From positions 4,460,946 to 4,524,945 of the forward strand of contig NZ_KV440945.1 of NCBI RefSeq assembly GCF_001636345.1: a DNA stretch of 64,000 nucleotides, written 5' to 3'. Positions 18,533 to 27,699 of the stretch are shown here, in pieces (position 1 is the first letter of the stretch; the number at the start of each line of letters is the position of its first letter). The notes beneath the pieces were generated by a model. The model saw only the letters and a program-made list of their open reading frames with translations. It was not told the origin of the DNA and did no database searches. Position numbers and translations under genes: made by a program. The DNA is from Cytobacillus gottheilii (GTDB lineage: Bacteria; Bacillota; Bacilli; Bacillales; Cytobacillaceae).

Positions 18533-19180
18533 TTAAGCGTTTTGTGGTAGCTTAGCAAGTTTTGCTGCAGCTTCTTTCACTTTTTCTAATCCAGCCTCAA
18601 TAATTTCAGCTGCTTTGTCAGGTGTTGCGTTGTGGCCTTCAATTACTACTTCGTCAATGATGTCCATTCCGAAGATACCGCCAACTACATTGCGCAAGTA
18701 GTTAGTGGACATTTCCATTGGAGCCATTTCAGGAGTAGAGTAAACTCCGCCGCGAGCACTTAGGAAGATTGCTTTTTTGTCAGTCATTAATTGAACCATG
18801 TTGCCTTGCTCATCGTATTTGAATGAGAATCCTGCTGCATAAACATAGTCAATGAATGTTTGAAGCTTCGCAGGGATTGTAAGGTTCCATAATGGGTATG
18901 CAAACACTACAACATCAGCTGCTGATACAGCGTCCATTGCTTTTTGCTTTGCTGCTAATAGTCTTTGTTCAAGATCTGTTAATTCTTCTCCGCTTTGTAA
19001 CTTTCCAAACGCGTTGAAAAGATCTTGTCCGAAATACGGTGTATCTTCTGCGAATACATCGTAAGTTGTCACATTTAATTGGTCAGCACCTTGTAATGCT
19101 TCCATAAATGTTTCATACATTTTGCTGGAAACTCCTTCAGCTGCCGGACGGTTATTTGCTTTCACTACTAATACGTTCAT
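18533..19180 (-). CDS. azoR: FMN-dependent NADH-azoreductase
   Basis: A 215-residue flavodoxin-fold protein of the AzoR family (B. subtilis AzoR1/AzoR2). It shows the N-terminal phosphate loop region VVKANNRPAAEGVSSKMYET, the flavin-binding segment YPLWNLTIPAKLQTFIDYV and SARGGVYS. These enzymes reduce azo dyes and quinones with NADH and protect against quinone stress. A strong GGAGG site lies upstream of the ATG. It is monocistronic, with its own terminator and an upstream dyad at 19236-19254 that may be an operator. Confidence 0.93.
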   Translation of the reverse strand: MNVLVVKANNRPAAEGVSSKMYETFMEALQGADQLNVTTYDVFAEDTPYFGQDLFNAFGKLQSGEELTDLEQRLLAAKQKAMDAVSAADVVVFAYPLWNLTIPAKLQTFIDYVYAAGFSFKYDEQGNMVQLMTDKKAIFLSARGGVYSTPEMAPMEMSTNYLRNVVGGIFGMDIIDEVVIEGHNATPDKAAEIIEAGLEKVKEAAAKLAKLPQNA

Positions 19181-19235
19181 GTCATAATTCCTCCTGTGTA
19201 AAATGATTTTAAGGACCTTTTATATAAAGAAAACA

Positions 19236-19254
19236 AAACATAATGTTTATGTTT
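19236..19254 (-). promoter_or_regulatory. Dyad upstream of azoR, possible operator
   Basis: The perfect repeat AAACATAA (19236-19243) and TTATGTTT (19247-19254) has a 3-base spacer and lies 56 bp before the azoR start. Azoreductases in Bacillus are often controlled by MarR/DUF24 repressors; no such gene is adjacent. Confidence 0.4.
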
Positions 19255-19353
19255 AAGGCAATCCTTTAATCATTATAGTAGAAGAATATATAAAAAGCAT
19301 GAATTTTGCTCACTAATTCAAGATTCTTGAATTAAAGATATTTTTATATAAGA

Positions 19354-19385
19354 AAGATACTGAGATTATGCAATATCAGTATCTT
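19354..19385 (-). terminator. Inverted repeat after the hybrid kinase gene, probable terminator
   Basis: A perfect 10-bp repeat AAGATACTGA (19354-19363) and TCAGTATCTT (19376-19385) lies 60 bases past the kinase stop. On the minus strand it is followed by TCTTATATAAAAA, only partly T-rich. Confidence 0.5.
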
Positions 19386-19445
19386 CCAACTTATAGATAT
19401 AATCACTATAATTCTAGTTTTATAACTAACAATCATTTCCAAACG

Positions 19446-22418
19446 TTATCTTTCATTCTTTACTTTGAAAGAGATTGTGGTACCTTGACCAAGACTGCTT
19501 GTCATTTGCAGACCCGTTCCATATAACTTTTTTAAACGCAAGTTCGTATTATAAACTCCAACTCCGCGGTTTTTCAGCCGATCATCCGACAGAATTTCAT
19601 TCATTTTCTGTTTTGTCATTCCGATGCCATTATCAGAAATGGTGATGTTCACTCCCTCACTCTCCCTAGCTATCGAGATAAGAAGCTTTCCTCTACTTTT
19701 CCCCGGCAAGATGCCATGCTGAAGGGCATTTTCAACGATTGGCTGGATCGATAATGGCGGAATCATCACATGGAGATCCTCCTCAACTTCCCAGTTCACC
19801 TCTAATTTCTCCTGAAACCTTTCCTGCTGAATGAACAAATAAGCTTTAACTAACTCAAGTTCATACTGGATAGGCACAAGTCTCATTGAGTTCTGGAAAT
19901 CAAAGCTGGATTGCAGATAAATGATAAATGCTTCAAGCATCCTTCGCATTTTATCTGGGTCTTCTTCCTGCAAATACAGGATCGTATTTAAAGTATTATA
20001 TAAAAAATGGGGCCGGATTTGAGCTTGCAGCCAAGCTGCTTCTAACCTTAAATGTTCCTGAACAGACAGCTTCAGATGTACGAGTGCATCTACTCGCGCT
20101 TGCAATTCTATCATTTCAACCGGTTTGGCAACATAATCATTTGCTCCAGCCTGAAAACCCGCATACATATCCTCAGGGCGATTACGTGCTGTTAATAATA
20201 AAATAGGCAAATCTGAGATTGAATATCTCTCACGTATCCTTCTTGTCAGCTCATATCCAGACATTTTTGGCATCATTACATCGCTGATAATGAGATCCCA
20301 TTTTTGATTAAGAAGCTTTATAGCGTCTTCTCCGCTGACTGCAGTTGTAAGTTTATACTCATTGCTGCTGAGCAGATCAGCCAGAACTTTTCCATTAACC
20401 GGATCATCATCTACAACTAGAATGCTTGCTGATCTTCCTTTTTCTACTCGCGCTCCTGCTGGCAGCTTTGGCGTGCTTACTTTAATTTCACTTTGCTTTA
20501 GAGCTGTTGGTCTTTCTACAAAACTCATTTCCTTGCTGGCCACTGGCAATGTAAAAGAAAAGGTTGTCCCTTCACCAAGGGACGAACGAACAGACAATTC
20601 ACCCTCATGGAGGTGGATCAGCTCTTTGCAAATAGACAAACCAAGCCCAATCCCGCCGCCAATGGAGGTTATGCTTGGATCCCCTTGTTCATAGGGTTTA
20701 AAAATTCGCTTCTGCAGTTCCTCATCCATTCCGATGCCTGTATCTGTTATATAAATGGTTGCTTTCGTTTCATCATGCTCGGCGCGAATTTCAACTGAAC
20801 CTGTCTCTGTAAATTTGAGCGCGTTATGCACCAGATTATAGAGAATTTGAACCAATCTTCTTTCATCAGCTGCTACACTAGGAAAATTACCGTCTATACT
20901 CATTTTGATTTCTAGCTCTTTCCCAGTGTTCATATGCTTCAGCATATCAATTACCCCTGTTGCAGCAGAATCCAGTCTTACTCTCTCAATTTGTAAAAGT
21001 ATTCCTTTTTCTTTTAATCTTGTAAAATCAAGCAGATCATCAAGCAGCAATGACATTTTCCTGCCGATATTTAAAATTAGCTGTAAATCGGTATTTTTAT
21101 CTTTTTTAAGAAGCGACTCGGTAATCCCTAAAATACCATGAAGTGGGTTGCGAAGCTCATGAGATGTATTGGCTAAAAAATCATCTTTTTGTTTATTCGA
21201 TTTTAACAATTCCGAAGATAATATCTCTGTTTCTCTTACTTTGCGAACATAACTTTTCAGCCAAAAAACAGAAAATAAGATAACAGCTGCCATGATATCA
21301 AATGGATAAAAGTGATAATCTACTGTAATACGATACTTTAAAATTGACCAAAAAACATTATTTAAAACTGCTGCCGCTGCAAAAAATAGAAATACAACAT
21401 CTTCCCGCCCGCTGATCACTAGTTTTGCAAACTGTATGAGTGATGCTAATCCCGATATAAAGAGGATCACGCTAAGAAAAAAGCTGTAATTTATAATGAT
21501 ATGTACAGGTACAGAGAATATAAAAACTATATAAATAACGCAAATATATGGATAATAATTAAATAATTTAGGAAGTTTATAATCAAATAGGAAATACTTT
21601 ATAAACAAAAATAGGAATAATGCTGTACATGTATATATAATAAATATACTTTTTATAAGCGCTGCATAAGTCATTGGAAGAACAGATAGAAGCAATCGAT
21701 TATCTGAAATTAAAACCATAAAAGAAGCACTAATCATGAGCATCACAAAAAATAAAAGGGCTCTGTTTCTGAATCCGATTAAATACAAAAGAAAAACGTA
21801 CAACCCATGCAGTAAAAGCACAACAACTACAGCTATTTGGCTTAAGGAGCTAAGTTGAATACTTCTCTCAACGAATTCACTTTTACCGAAAAGTATACCT
21901 CCTGCAGAGTTCTTCTTCATGTCTACCCCAAGATCTTCAACATGTATGACTACTTCGGTGTGATCTCCATTTAGCAGAAATTGAACATCATACGGAGTGG
22001 ATTCAGGTATAGCGTTCCCTGAACCGCCTGCATATTGACCATTTATATAGATGGCCGTTTTTGCACGTACAGATGGAAAACGAATACTGTAGAGTTCGCT
22101 AGCATTTTCCTCTTGGCGGTGATTGATCATTATCCGATATGTTCCATAGCCGCCAGATGAATACCACATGTCTTCTACCATGCCGATTTCTTTGCGCCTC
22201 TCAGAAAATGAACCAGTATCTATTATGTATGCATCCGAATAAAATTCCCATTGCCCTCCAAGTGCGATTTCTGACTGAGTTAAATGATCGAGTTGGACGA
22301 TTCCATTGACACCATGAACCTGAGGAACTGAAGTATTGAACATGATCCATAGTGCTCTAGCTAAAATAAGGAAAATAACAAAAAATCCAACTAAAAGAAA
22401 CAGGTTTTTTTTCTTCAT
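19446..22418 (-). CDS. Hybrid sensor with two kinase modules around a receiver domain (7TMR-DISM type)
   Basis: A 990-residue membrane sensor. In order: N-terminal helix (about 5-27); extracytoplasmic beta-rich domain (about 35-185); seven or so helices (about 190-390) of the 7TMR-DISM kind; HisKA with HELRNPLHG and phospho-acceptor His420; an ATPase domain (GIGMDEELQKRIFKPYEQGD, then GIGLGLSICKEL); a receiver domain with Asp713 (SDVMMPKMSGYE); and a second kinase-type module of the LytS/YesM class with His804 in QIRPHFLYNTLNTI, then a second ATPase domain (DNGIGM). Two histidine sites and one aspartate in one chain imply an internal relay. No response regulator is adjacent. An upstream cupin gene faces the same way. 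Family members are common in Bacillaceae but the ligand is unknown. Confidence 0.88.
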   Translation of the reverse strand: MKKKNLFLLVGFFVIFLILARALWIMFNTSVPQVHGVNGIVQLDHLTQSEIALGGQWEFYSDAYIIDTGSFSERRKEIGMVEDMWYSSGGYGTYRIMINHRQEENASELYSIRFPSVRAKTAIYINGQYAGGSGNAIPESTPYDVQFLLNGDHTEVVIHVEDLGVDMKKNSAGGILFGKSEFVERSIQLSSLSQIAVVVVLLLHGLYVFLLYLIGFRNRALLFFVMLMISASFMVLISDNRLLLSVLPMTYAALIKSIFIIYTCTALFLFLFIKYFLFDYKLPKLFNYYPYICVIYIVFIFSVPVHIIINYSFFLSVILFISGLASLIQFAKLVISGREDVVFLFFAAAAVLNNVFWSILKYRITVDYHFYPFDIMAAVILFSVFWLKSYVRKVRETEILSSELLKSNKQKDDFLANTSHELRNPLHGILGITESLLKKDKNTDLQLILNIGRKMSLLLDDLLDFTRLKEKGILLQIERVRLDSAATGVIDMLKHMNTGKELEIKMSIDGNFPSVAADERRLVQILYNLVHNALKFTETGSVEIRAEHDETKATIYITDTGIGMDEELQKRIFKPYEQGDPSITSIGGGIGLGLSICKELIHLHEGELSVRSSLGEGTTFSFTLPVASKEMSFVERPTALKQSEIKVSTPKLPAGARVEKGRSASILVVDDDPVNGKVLADLLSSNEYKLTTAVSGEDAIKLLNQKWDLIISDVMMPKMSGYELTRRIRERYSISDLPILLLTARNRPEDMYAGFQAGANDYVAKPVEMIELQARVDALVHLKLSVQEHLRLEAAWLQAQIRPHFLYNTLNTILYLQEEDPDKMRRMLEAFIIYLQSSFDFQNSMRLVPIQYELELVKAYLFIQQERFQEKLEVNWEVEEDLHVMIPPLSIQPIVENALQHGILPGKSRGKLLISIARESEGVNITISDNGIGMTKQKMNEILSDDRLKNRGVGVYNTNLRLKKLYGTGLQMTSSLGQGTTISFKVKNER

Positions 22419-22519
22419 CTTTTACCCCTAAAATATCTGTACTAATTTTCCATTCTTCCTACATTATACGGAAATATAAGAAAAGCAGATAGATTCTCTT
22501 GAAAGATAAAATGAAGAGC

Positions 22520-22846
22520 CTATTCTAAAAAGTCTTCTCGCTGTGGTGAAAAGACATCCAAAATGACAGAACCTTCTTCCAGCGATCTAACACCATGAGC
22601 TGCATTTGATGGCACATAAATACTATCTCCAGCTGTCACTTTCTGAACATTTCCATCTAGTTCAAATTGAAAACTCCCCTTTATAATATAGCTAATTTGC
22701 TCATGAAAATGTTGATGGAGCGCCCCTACTGCACCTTCTTTAAAGGTAACTTCAACCATCATTAATCCTCCGCCGCGGGTTAAAATTTTTCGGCTCACTC
22801 CTTCTCCCACCTCATAAGACGGTACCCCTTCACCATATATAATCAT
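22520..22846 (-). CDS. Cupin-domain protein
   Basis: A 108-residue single cupin barrel. Motif 1 appears as GALHQHFHEQISYIIKGSFQF (metal ligands H-x-H and E) and motif 2 as SIYVPSNAAHGV. The short size fits small metal-binding cupins that act on or bind small molecules, or serve as sensors. It is encoded 101 bases upstream of the hybrid kinase gene in the same direction. A perfect Fur box lies about 114 bp upstream of its start, the only gene positioned to use it. Substrate unknown. Confidence 0.85.
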   Translation of the reverse strand: MIIYGEGVPSYEVGEGVSRKILTRGGGLMMVEVTFKEGAVGALHQHFHEQISYIIKGSFQFELDGNVQKVTAGDSIYVPSNAAHGVRSLEEGSVILDVFSPQREDFLE

Positions 22847-22959
22847 TCTCTCTTCCCTTCCTTTCCGATAAACATTGTATTCATATATTGAACTAGTTCG
22901 ACTTTATTTAAAAAATACCTATAAAAAATTTCAATTAATGCTCTTTTTGCGAATAATAA

Positions 22960-22974
22960 TGATAATTATTATCA
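22960..22974. promoter_or_regulatory. Perfect Fur box (7-1-7)
   Basis: TGATAAT-T-ATTATCA at 22960-22974 matches the Bacillus Fur consensus without a mismatch. It lies in a 265-base gap with the cupin gene to the left (minus strand, start 22846) and the DUF1540 gene's terminator to the right. No iron-uptake gene is next to it. Apart from the box and a terminator, I see no gene in 22847-23111. Confidence 0.7.
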
Positions 22975-23072
22975 ACACTATAGGTAGAAATGTAAGGCAA
23001 AAGATTTTTCTGCAATCTTTCATATCTTAGCAGCAAAAAAAATGGGCATGGATTTTCTGATGTTTAAGGTAT

Positions 23073-23103
23073 AAAAAAAGAGACAACCATGGCCGGTTGC
23101 CTC
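23073..23103 (-). terminator. Rho-independent terminator of the DUF1540 gene
   Basis: On the minus strand the stem (AGACAACC 23080-23087 with GGTTGCCT 23094-23101, one G-T pair) is followed by a T run (A run 23073-23079). Confidence 0.7.
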
Positions 23104-23111
23104 CATCATTC

Positions 23112-23273
23112 TTATAAATCTGCGGGTTCAAACGTTTTGCAGTCGGTTTCACTGCTAGTCGAAGCATCATCTTTTTTGTTATTGACAATATAAATTTGCG
23201 TTGCACCACATTTGTTCTCAGAATTGATATTATAAGCACAGCTGTTGACTTCACACAAAACATCTTTTGCCAT
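23112..23273 (-). CDS. DUF1540 small four-cysteine protein
   Basis: A 53-residue protein starting MAKDVLCEVNSCAYN. The ATG at 23273 is preceded by GGAGGTG on the minus strand, so a longer in-frame start at 23309 is less likely. Four cysteines (CEVNSC, NKC, TDC) and the ending ETDCKTFEP are the DUF1540 pattern, thought to bind zinc. Members are widespread small proteins in Bacillus and clostridia with unknown roles. It is monocistronic with its own terminator. Confidence 0.85.
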   Translation of the reverse strand: MAKDVLCEVNSCAYNINSENKCGATQIYIVNNKKDDASTSSETDCKTFEPADL

Positions 23274-23378
23274 GAGATAGACACCTCCCTTTATCTCTAT
23301 TGTACCCAAATAGCGAGGTTCTACTCATATGTGAAAGTTCTTAATGAATTCAATTACTAATGCTTTAGAGCATATCGC

Positions 23379-23753
23379 TTATTCTTCACTCTCATACTTC
23401 TCTAAAAACTGAATAACCTCTTCTTCACTGCCTGAATGGAAGTAAGGTCTGCTATAATTAATCATTTCGCTGTCTGGGTATAAAAGAAAATATGGATATT
23501 CAGTATCTGATGGTAACGGCGCGTTATGCTGCTTTACCCATTTTTCATCTACAGGACCAGATTCCCCTATACTTGCAAAATTCCACAACTCATCAAATGA
23601 ATCAATAAAGGCGTTTACTTCTTCAACCGAACCACCTATTTCATCTTTATAAACAACATACAGTTTAATGGTTCCATCGGTTCCTTTTTTTGCAACCGTC
23701 TGTTCCGGCAATGATTCTTTTTTTCCTCCAAACAGCTTATCAAATAATCCCAT
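23379..23753 (-). CDS. Hypothetical soluble protein, 124 residues
   Basis: An acidic soluble protein beginning MGLFDKLFGGKKE, an amphipathic start seen in several small Bacillus proteins. The middle part (DGTIKLYVVYKDEIGGSVEE) looks like one alpha/beta domain and the end is helical (SEEEVIQFLEKYESEE). There is no signal peptide, membrane helix or cysteine pair. GGAGGGG lies upstream of the ATG. I do not recognise a named family. Confidence 0.7.
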   Translation of the reverse strand: MGLFDKLFGGKKESLPEQTVAKKGTDGTIKLYVVYKDEIGGSVEEVNAFIDSFDELWNFASIGESGPVDEKWVKQHNAPLPSDTEYPYFLLYPDSEMINYSRPYFHSGSEEEVIQFLEKYESEE

Positions 23754-23835
23754 TTTTTTCTACCCCTCCAGTTTTAAAAAATACTTTTTAATAAGTCAAA
23801 AATACTAGGCTTAGTTGCAATATATATTCTAAATG

Positions 23836-23876
23836 TATAAAAATAACCTCATAAAGAATTTTATCCCATGAGGTTA
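23836..23876 (-). terminator. Rho-independent terminator of the thiazole operon
   Basis: On the minus strand, TAACCTCAT / ATGAGGTTA (23868-23876 and 23844-23852) form a 9-bp stem followed by TTTTTATAC. It follows the thiF stop by 15 bases. Confidence 0.85.
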
Positions 23877-23890
23877 CGGAAGATCAAAGG

Positions 23891-24898
23891 TTAACCGGTC
23901 AATCTTGTATATACGTTTTTGGCCATGGTGATATCAGCGGTTCCGTGAATGATAGCGCGCCCATCCTTGAATAATATCACGCGATAAGGCTCATACTGAA
24001 ATGAAAGTAAATGTGCATTAGCCAGCATATTTGTGGTCTGCTGTTCCCATTGCTTTGACAAATATTTGAGATCCAGTGTTCTCGGTACCGGAGGACGGAT
24101 ATGAACAGCATCCCTCCCGCATAAAATATCAGCTTTCGTATGTTTCTCCATTGTTAAAAAAGGATGAAGTCTCTCTATTCCACAGCTTGGACAATCAAGG
24201 TTCTTCAGTTTTTCGACATTCATCTCTGCATGCTCCATTTTCCAAATATCAAAAGACCGCAAAGTCGGTGTTACATCTTCACCGCTTAGGATTTGCATGG
24301 CTTGTGCAACTTGCATAGAAGCAACCCACTGGACAATTGGACTAATTACTCCTTCTGTATCGCACGTTACATTTTGTGATGGAATATAGTCAACCAGACA
24401 ATGAAAGCATGGTCCCTTTCCAGGCAAGACCGGATAAGTCATTCCATAGCTGCCGACACAAGCGCCAAAGACAAATGGAATGTTATGTTTCATGGCAGCA
24501 TCATTAATCACTAATCTCGTTTCAAAATTATCTGTTGCATCCATTAAAATGGATGCTCCTTCCGCCAATTCCTCTACATTTTGAAAAAAAATATCCATTA
24601 CATGCTCTTTTATGATTGTTTGACTGTTTATGGATTGAAGCCGCTGTTTTGCAGCTACTGCTTTAGGCAGTTTCTTCTTTGCATCATCCTCTGTGTACAG
24701 CTGCTGTCTTTGCAGATTGCTCCATTCTACATAATCGCGATCTGCTATTACCAATTTCCCAACACCAGCACGAACAAGCATTTCCGAGATCGCAGAACCT
24801 AAAGCACCCATTCCAAATACGACTATTGTGCTCTCTTCTATTTTCTTCTGTCCTGTTTTGCCGATGAATAATTCCTGTTTCAAATAACGGCTTTTCAA
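23891..24898 (-). CDS. thiF: ThiF/MoeB-family sulfur-carrier adenylyltransferase
   Basis: A 335-residue E1-like enzyme that adenylates the C-terminal Gly of ThiS so that sulfur can be transferred. It shows the nucleotide-binding [17 protein letters not shown], the [13 protein letters not shown] segment typical of ThiF/MoeB, and two CxxC zinc pairs (CFHC and CPSC). A further roughly 80 residues after the second pair may help binding. The start overlaps the thiG stop by ATGA (24895-24898). Position at the end of a tenI-thiO-thiS-thiG-thiF operon makes ThiF more likely than MoeB. Confidence 0.93.
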   Translation of the reverse strand: MKSRYLKQELFIGKTGQKKIEESTIVVFGMGALGSAISEMLVRAGVGKLVIADRDYVEWSNLQRQQLYTEDDAKKKLPKAVAAKQRLQSINSQTIIKEHVMDIFFQNVEELAEGASILMDATDNFETRLVINDAAMKHNIPFVFGACVGSYGMTYPVLPGKGPCFHCLVDYIPSQNVTCDTEGVISPIVQWVASMQVAQAMQILSGEDVTPTLRSFDIWKMEHAEMNVEKLKNLDCPSCGIERLHPFLTMEKHTKADILCGRDAVHIRPPVPRTLDLKYLSKQWEQQTTNMLANAHLLSFQYEPYRVILFKDGRAIIHGTADITMAKNVYTRLTG

Positions 24899-25662
24899 GA
24901 TGTGATCATTCCTGTCATCGGACTACTTGCAACTCCATAGTTCTTTTCTTGAATTCTGCCTGCTTCATACCCTAATCTTCCTGCTTCTACCGCCATCTTC
25001 ATTGCCAATGCCATTTTTACAGGATCCTCCGCCCCTGAAACAGCTGTGTTTAATAAGACAGCATCCGCTCCGAGCTCCATGGCATATGCAGCATCCTTCG
25101 GTGAACCAATTCCAGCATCAACAATAACAGGTACATCACTTTGCTCAATGATAAACTGGAGATTTAATGGATTGATAATTCCTCTCCCTGATCCAATTGG
25201 AGATGCACCGGGCATAATGCCATGAACACCAAGCTGTTCAAGCCGTTTTGCCAGAACGACATCATCTGATGTATAAGGAAGAACGATGAAGCCTTCCTCC
25301 AGTAATAACTCAGAAGCTTTCAGCGTTTCAACAGGGTCTGGCAGCAGCGAACGCTCACAGCCAATCACTTCTACTTTTATCATGTCGCATAATCCTGAAG
25401 CTTTTGCCAATTTTGCAATTCTAACCGCCTCTTCCGCTGTTTTTGCACCTGCTGTATTAGGCAATAATGTATATCTCTTTAAATCAAGCTGCTCTAGAAA
25501 ATTAGGCTGTGTTTCCTCAAAAATATTCATTCTTCTTACTGCAAATGTAAGAATTTCACTTTCAGAGACGTCTACTGCCTTCTTTTGCACCTCAAAAGTT
25601 GGATATTTTCCGGTTCCCAGCAGCAATCTGGACTGATACGTACGATCTGCAATTTTTAACAT
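24895..25662 (-). CDS. thiG: Thiazole synthase
   Basis: A 255-residue TIM-barrel enzyme that builds thiazole phosphate from deoxyxylulose-5-phosphate, dehydroglycine and ThiS thiocarboxylate. Family segments are [45 protein letters not shown] with the Schiff-base lysine just before it (DMIKVEVIG), [14 protein letters not shown] and [20 protein letters not shown]. Full length. It is 3 bases behind thiS and overlaps thiF. Confidence 0.97.
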   Translation of the reverse strand: MLKIADRTYQSRLLLGTGKYPTFEVQKKAVDVSESEILTFAVRRMNIFEETQPNFLEQLDLKRYTLLPNTAGAKTAEEAVRIAKLAKASGLCDMIKVEVIGCERSLLPDPVETLKASELLLEEGFIVLPYTSDDVVLAKRLEQLGVHGIMPGASPIGSGRGIINPLNLQFIIEQSDVPVIVDAGIGSPKDAAYAMELGADAVLLNTAVSGAEDPVKMALAMKMAVEAGRLGYEAGRIQEKNYGVASSPMTGMITS

Positions 25663-25665
25663 GTA

Positions 25666-25869
25666 TTAACCCCCTCCTACAAAATGAATAAGCTCTACTT
25701 TATCACCAGTATTTAATTGATGGCTTTCATATTTGTCTTTCAGTACAATGTCTTGATTGATTTCCACAATAACAATACGATTTTGCAGTTCTAAAAAGGC
25801 TAGAAGCTGAGCAGTCGTTTTTACGTGCTCTGGCAATTCATGTACCTTTCCGTTTAGCTCGATCTTCAC
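25666..25869 (-). CDS. thiS: Sulfur carrier protein ThiS
   Basis: A 67-residue ubiquitin-like protein ending in VGGG, with the Gly-Gly tail that ThiF adenylates and that carries the sulfur as thiocarboxylate. MKIELNGKVHELPEH opens the beta-grasp fold. It lies between thiO (4 bases) and thiG (3 bases). Confidence 0.95.
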   Translation of the reverse strand: MKIELNGKVHELPEHVKTTAQLLAFLELQNRIVIVEINQDIVLKDKYESHQLNTGDKVELIHFVGGG

Positions 25870-25873
25870 CTAT

Positions 25874-27001
25874 TCACCCCCTCCCAGTTGAAACCGCCGA
25901 TGGAAGGCGATCAATTTTAAATGCCTCCACCCATTCTGGATTAACTGGATTGCCGGTTATTAAATCGGCGATCATTCTCCCTGTTCCAGGAGCTAACAAT
26001 ATACCGTTTCTTTGATGACCAGCTGCAAAGTAGAGACCTTTCTGTTCCAGATGTTCTCCGATAAAAGGAAAACCATCAAAAGTTTGCGGTCTTAAGCCAG
26101 CCCAGCTTCTCAGCCATCTCATTCCTTGAATGGGAGGCAGCATTTCTTTTGCCTTTTTAATCACCATTTCAATCCCCTCAAGGGTGGGTTCTTCATTCCA
26201 GTCATTCCATCTTTTCGTAGCACCCACAATGAGTTCATTATTGTTTCTTGGGACAATATAATGCTGGTCATGGAAGATGGAGTGTGCAAGCGGCAGCTGA
26301 TCATTTAAAACTGCAATACACTCACCTTTTACTGGAATAATCGCATTCATTAACCCTGTTTGCTGAAAGAAATAATTGCTCCACACACCGCTGGCAATTA
26401 CCACCTGATCTGCCGTATACGATCCCTGTGTGGTATTAACCTTGTAGTGGCTGTGTTCATTAACCACCGACAAAACCTTCGTAAATTCATAAATCTCTGC
26501 CCCAAAAAGGAATGCCCCTTTACTGAAACTATTAGAAGCAATGGCAGGAGTTACATGGACATCCTCCTTTAAAAATGACGCACCAATGATTTGATCCGTT
26601 AAAAGCGGTACTTTTCTTTTTGCTTCCTCTCTTGTCAGCCATTCTATGTCTGGCAGCTGCATAAGAGAATTCCTTTCTTCTCTCTCTTCGGATGTGAAGG
26701 CAAGCTGAAGCAGTCCGCCTTTTTTCATTTCAAAATCAATTCCCGTTTGTTCTTTTAATTCATGATATAGCTCCTTGTATAAAAGCTGGCTGCTGCGTGC
26801 AAAGGAGTATACATGCTGAAATTCCTTATATTCCGAATGAGCACCAAGCATACCGGCTGCGGCACTAGTTGACCGGCTTCCAATTTCTCGCTCTTCGAAT
26901 AGAGCAACTTTGCGTTTATCCTTCGCCAAATAATAAGCGATTGCACTGCCAATAATTCCGCCTCCTATGACAGCTACTTCAGTGTGATTGGTTTTTAACA
27001 T
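25874..27001 (-). CDS. thiO: Glycine oxidase
   Basis: A 375-residue FAD-dependent amine oxidase (DAO family) that converts glycine to dehydroglycine for thiazole synthesis. The dinucleotide fold is VAVIGGGIIGSAIAYYLAKD at the N-terminus; the C-terminal end has AAGHQRNGILLAPGTGRMIA. I choose ATG 27001 because GGAGAGG lies 8 bases upstream; the in-frame GTG at 27007 is too close to that site. It overlaps the tenI end by about 23 bases, showing tight coupling. Confidence 0.95.
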   Translation of the reverse strand: MLKTNHTEVAVIGGGIIGSAIAYYLAKDKRKVALFEEREIGSRSTSAAAGMLGAHSEYKEFQHVYSFARSSQLLYKELYHELKEQTGIDFEMKKGGLLQLAFTSEEREERNSLMQLPDIEWLTREEAKRKVPLLTDQIIGASFLKEDVHVTPAIASNSFSKGAFLFGAEIYEFTKVLSVVNEHSHYKVNTTQGSYTADQVVIASGVWSNYFFQQTGLMNAIIPVKGECIAVLNDQLPLAHSIFHDQHYIVPRNNNELIVGATKRWNDWNEEPTLEGIEMVIKKAKEMLPPIQGMRWLRSWAGLRPQTFDGFPFIGEHLEQKGLYFAAGHQRNGILLAPGTGRMIADLITGNPVNPEWVEAFKIDRLPSAVSTGRG

Positions 27002-27593
27002 GTGCACACCTCTCCTTTAATCTTTTAGCAGCGTCAGCTGGGTTACTGGATGCAAAGATTGCTGACATAACAGCTGCTCCATCAGCTCCGTATGAGGCAA
27101 CTTGTTCAATACGGTCCTCATCAATACCGCCAATGACAAACAGAGGGATTGAAACGGATCTCTTTATATCTCGGATGGAGCTTAATGAAATCGGCTCCTT
27201 TCCCTTTTTACTGTCTGTCGGAAAACAATGGCCATACAGCATATATGCTGCACCTTGTTTCTCCGCTCTTAAAGCTTCTTCAAGATTATGAATAGATATG
27301 CCTGCATTTAAATGGGGGTAGCTTTCATTCACCTGCTCAAGCGGCAGTCCATTTCCAGGCAAATGCAGCTGCTGCAGCTGTAAAAGGAGAGCAACATCCA
27401 TACGATCATTCATTAGCAGTTTTTCCTTCGGCACTCCCTCGTTAATTAAGCGCTTACCTAATTGACACAGTTCCCCCGCACTGCGCTGTTTCTCTCTAAT
27501 TTGGATAAAATCAACATAAGGATGAATTTGAATAATTGATTTCATTAATTCATTGATCTCTTGACACCCATTCGTCACAGCCATCAGCTTCAC
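26979..27593 (-). CDS. tenI: Thiazole tautomerase TenI
   Basis: A 204-residue TIM barrel of the ThiE/TenI family. It carries KEKLLMNDRMDVALLLQ, AGISIHNLEEAL, YMLYGHCFPTDSKKGKEP and PLFVIGGIDEDRIEQV. TenI isomerises the thiazole product. It heads the operon, where the ThiG partner favours TenI over ThiE. The start is GTG 27593 with AAAGGGG 8 bases upstream; the frame stays open to 27707 but that extension covers the riboswitch terminator and aptamer, so it cannot be coding. The operon has no tenA or thiD, which flank this set in B. subtilis. Confidence 0.9.
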   Translation of the reverse strand: MKLMAVTNGCQEINELMKSIIQIHPYVDFIQIREKQRSAGELCQLGKRLINEGVPKEKLLMNDRMDVALLLQLQQLHLPGNGLPLEQVNESYPHLNAGISIHNLEEALRAEKQGAAYMLYGHCFPTDSKKGKEPISLSSIRDIKRSVSIPLFVIGGIDEDRIEQVASYGADGAAVMSAIFASSNPADAAKRLKERCAHVKNQSH

Positions 27594-27623
27594 ATTCTTA
27601 GCCCCTTTCTTTTTCAGCCAAAC

Positions 27624-27657
27624 AAAAAACCACTCCCCTAAATATAGGAAAGTGGTT
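27624..27657 (-). terminator. Riboswitch-controlled terminator before tenI
   Basis: On the minus strand AACCACTTTCC pairs with GGGGAGTGGTT across a short loop and is followed by TTTTTTG (A run from 27624). Its 5' arm CCACTTTCC (27647-27655) is a perfect 9-base complement of GGAAAGTGG (27704-27712) in the aptamer's 3' strand, which gives the alternative antiterminator. Confidence 0.85.
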
Positions 27658-27699
27658 AAAATTTGCGCACGCTTAAATAAGCGCAAATGTATGAATGAT

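Noticed and set aside
19928..21141. Several plus-strand frames opposite the hybrid kinase
   Set aside because: All are antisense to conserved HisKA, ATPase and receiver motifs and have no ribosome sites.
23027..23284. 85-codon minus-strand frame overlapping the DUF1540 gene
   Set aside because: It is in a different frame over a recognised four-Cys protein and its terminator, so it is a shadow.
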